Shown in pieces: positions 6,065 to 6,309 of a stretch of 6,309 bases of DNA. The notes beneath the pieces were generated by a model. The model saw only the letters and a list, made by a program, of their open reading frames with translations. It was not told the origin of the DNA and did no database searches. Source of the DNA: an uncultured Lachnospiraceae bacterium (lineage in GTDB: Bacteria > Bacillota_A > Clostridia > Lachnospirales > Lachnospiraceae); NCBI GenBank assembly GCA_902795715.1, contig CADBME010000011.1, positions 1 through 6,309 of the forward strand. The letters run 5' to 3'. The translations under genes and the position numbers were made by a program. Every line of letters starts with the position of its first letter. Position 1 is the first letter of the stretch.

Positions 6065-6309
6065 ATGGAAAATAAGGATGTGAAGATTCTGGCCATTGAG
6101 ACCTCCTGTGACGAGACGGCTGCGGCCGTGGTACAAAACGGCAGGGAGGTGCTCAGCAACGTCATTTACTCGCAGATCGATCTGCACACGGTCTTTGGCG
6201 GTGTTGTGCCGGAAATTGCTTCCAGAAAACATATAGAAAAGATAAACCCGGTAATTGAAAAGGCTCTTAAGGATGCGGGAACCAGCCTGTCTGACATTGA
6301 CGCGGTGGC
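6065..6309 (+). CDS. tsaD: TsaD (Kae1/Gcp), catalytic subunit of t6A37 synthesis, N-terminal part
   Basis: The first 81 codons of tsaD; the gene runs off the window end with its frame open. The N-terminus has [17 protein letters not shown] at 7-23, the family's nucleotide-binding strand and loop, and [16 protein letters not shown] at 41-56, the signature that the older literature read as a glycoprotease motif. The paired metal-binding histidines lie further downstream and are outside the window. TsaD uses threonylcarbamoyl-AMP made by TsaC to modify A37 of ANN-decoding tRNAs, in complex with TsaB and with TsaE, both encoded upstream here. ATG 6065 is supported by AGGA at 6052-6055, spaced 9 bases, and by the match of the start to family members. 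Confidence 0.97.
   Translation, partial: MENKDVKILAIETSCDETAAAVVQNGREVLSNVIYSQIDLHTVFGGVVPEIASRKHIEKINPVIEKALKDAGTSLSDIDAV

Overview
This window looks like core chromosome of a Gram-positive anaerobe of the class Clostridia, most likely a Lachnospiraceae-type organism. The reasons are the gene order (tex, a small membrane protein, tsaE, tsaB, rimI, an RNase Z-type gene, tsaD), strong AAGGAG or GGAGG ribosome binding sites, the protein sequences, and a moderate base composition with short AT-rich gaps. This placement is inferred from the sequence, not from a search. I see no phage, insertion sequence, CRISPR array, tRNA or rRNA.

Layout, all on the + strand: (i) 1-122, the C-terminal tail of an unidentified gene; (ii) 143-2290, tex, a complete Spt6-like RNA-binding transcription accessory protein; (iii) 2341-3036, a two-helix membrane protein with a YcxB-like C-terminal domain and a charged, probably disordered N-terminus; (iv) 3081-3512 tsaE and 3509-4303 tsaB, overlapping by ATGA; (v) 4415-4945 rimI, an N-alpha-acetyltransferase with a repeat-derived insertion; (vi) 5089-6000, a metallo-beta-lactamase-fold RNase Z-like protein; (vii) 6065 to the end, the first 81 codons of tsaD. 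No intergenic gap exceeds 143 bases and none holds a convincing intrinsic terminator, so the run could be one transcription unit, although the gaps around rimI and before tsaD leave room for internal control.

The genes form a tRNA-maturation theme. TsaB, TsaD and TsaE are the three proteins that transfer the threonylcarbamoyl group to A37 of ANN-decoding tRNAs; TsaC, which makes the threonylcarbamoyl-AMP, is not in the window. The RNase Z-like protein would mature tRNA 3' ends. RimI is a habitual neighbour of tsaB and tsaD and modifies protein N-termini. Tex is an RNA- and transcription-associated factor.

I found no previously undescribed system of the defence or mobile kind. What deserves a second look is smaller: a chain of two ATGA-coupled mini-ORFs leading into the membrane-protein gene; a 15-base repeat that expanded inside rimI; a degenerate 15-18-base tandem array filling the rimI-RNase Z gap; a rimI start without a ribosome binding site that is overlapped by a short upstream ORF; and an RNase Z with an altered exosite motif.
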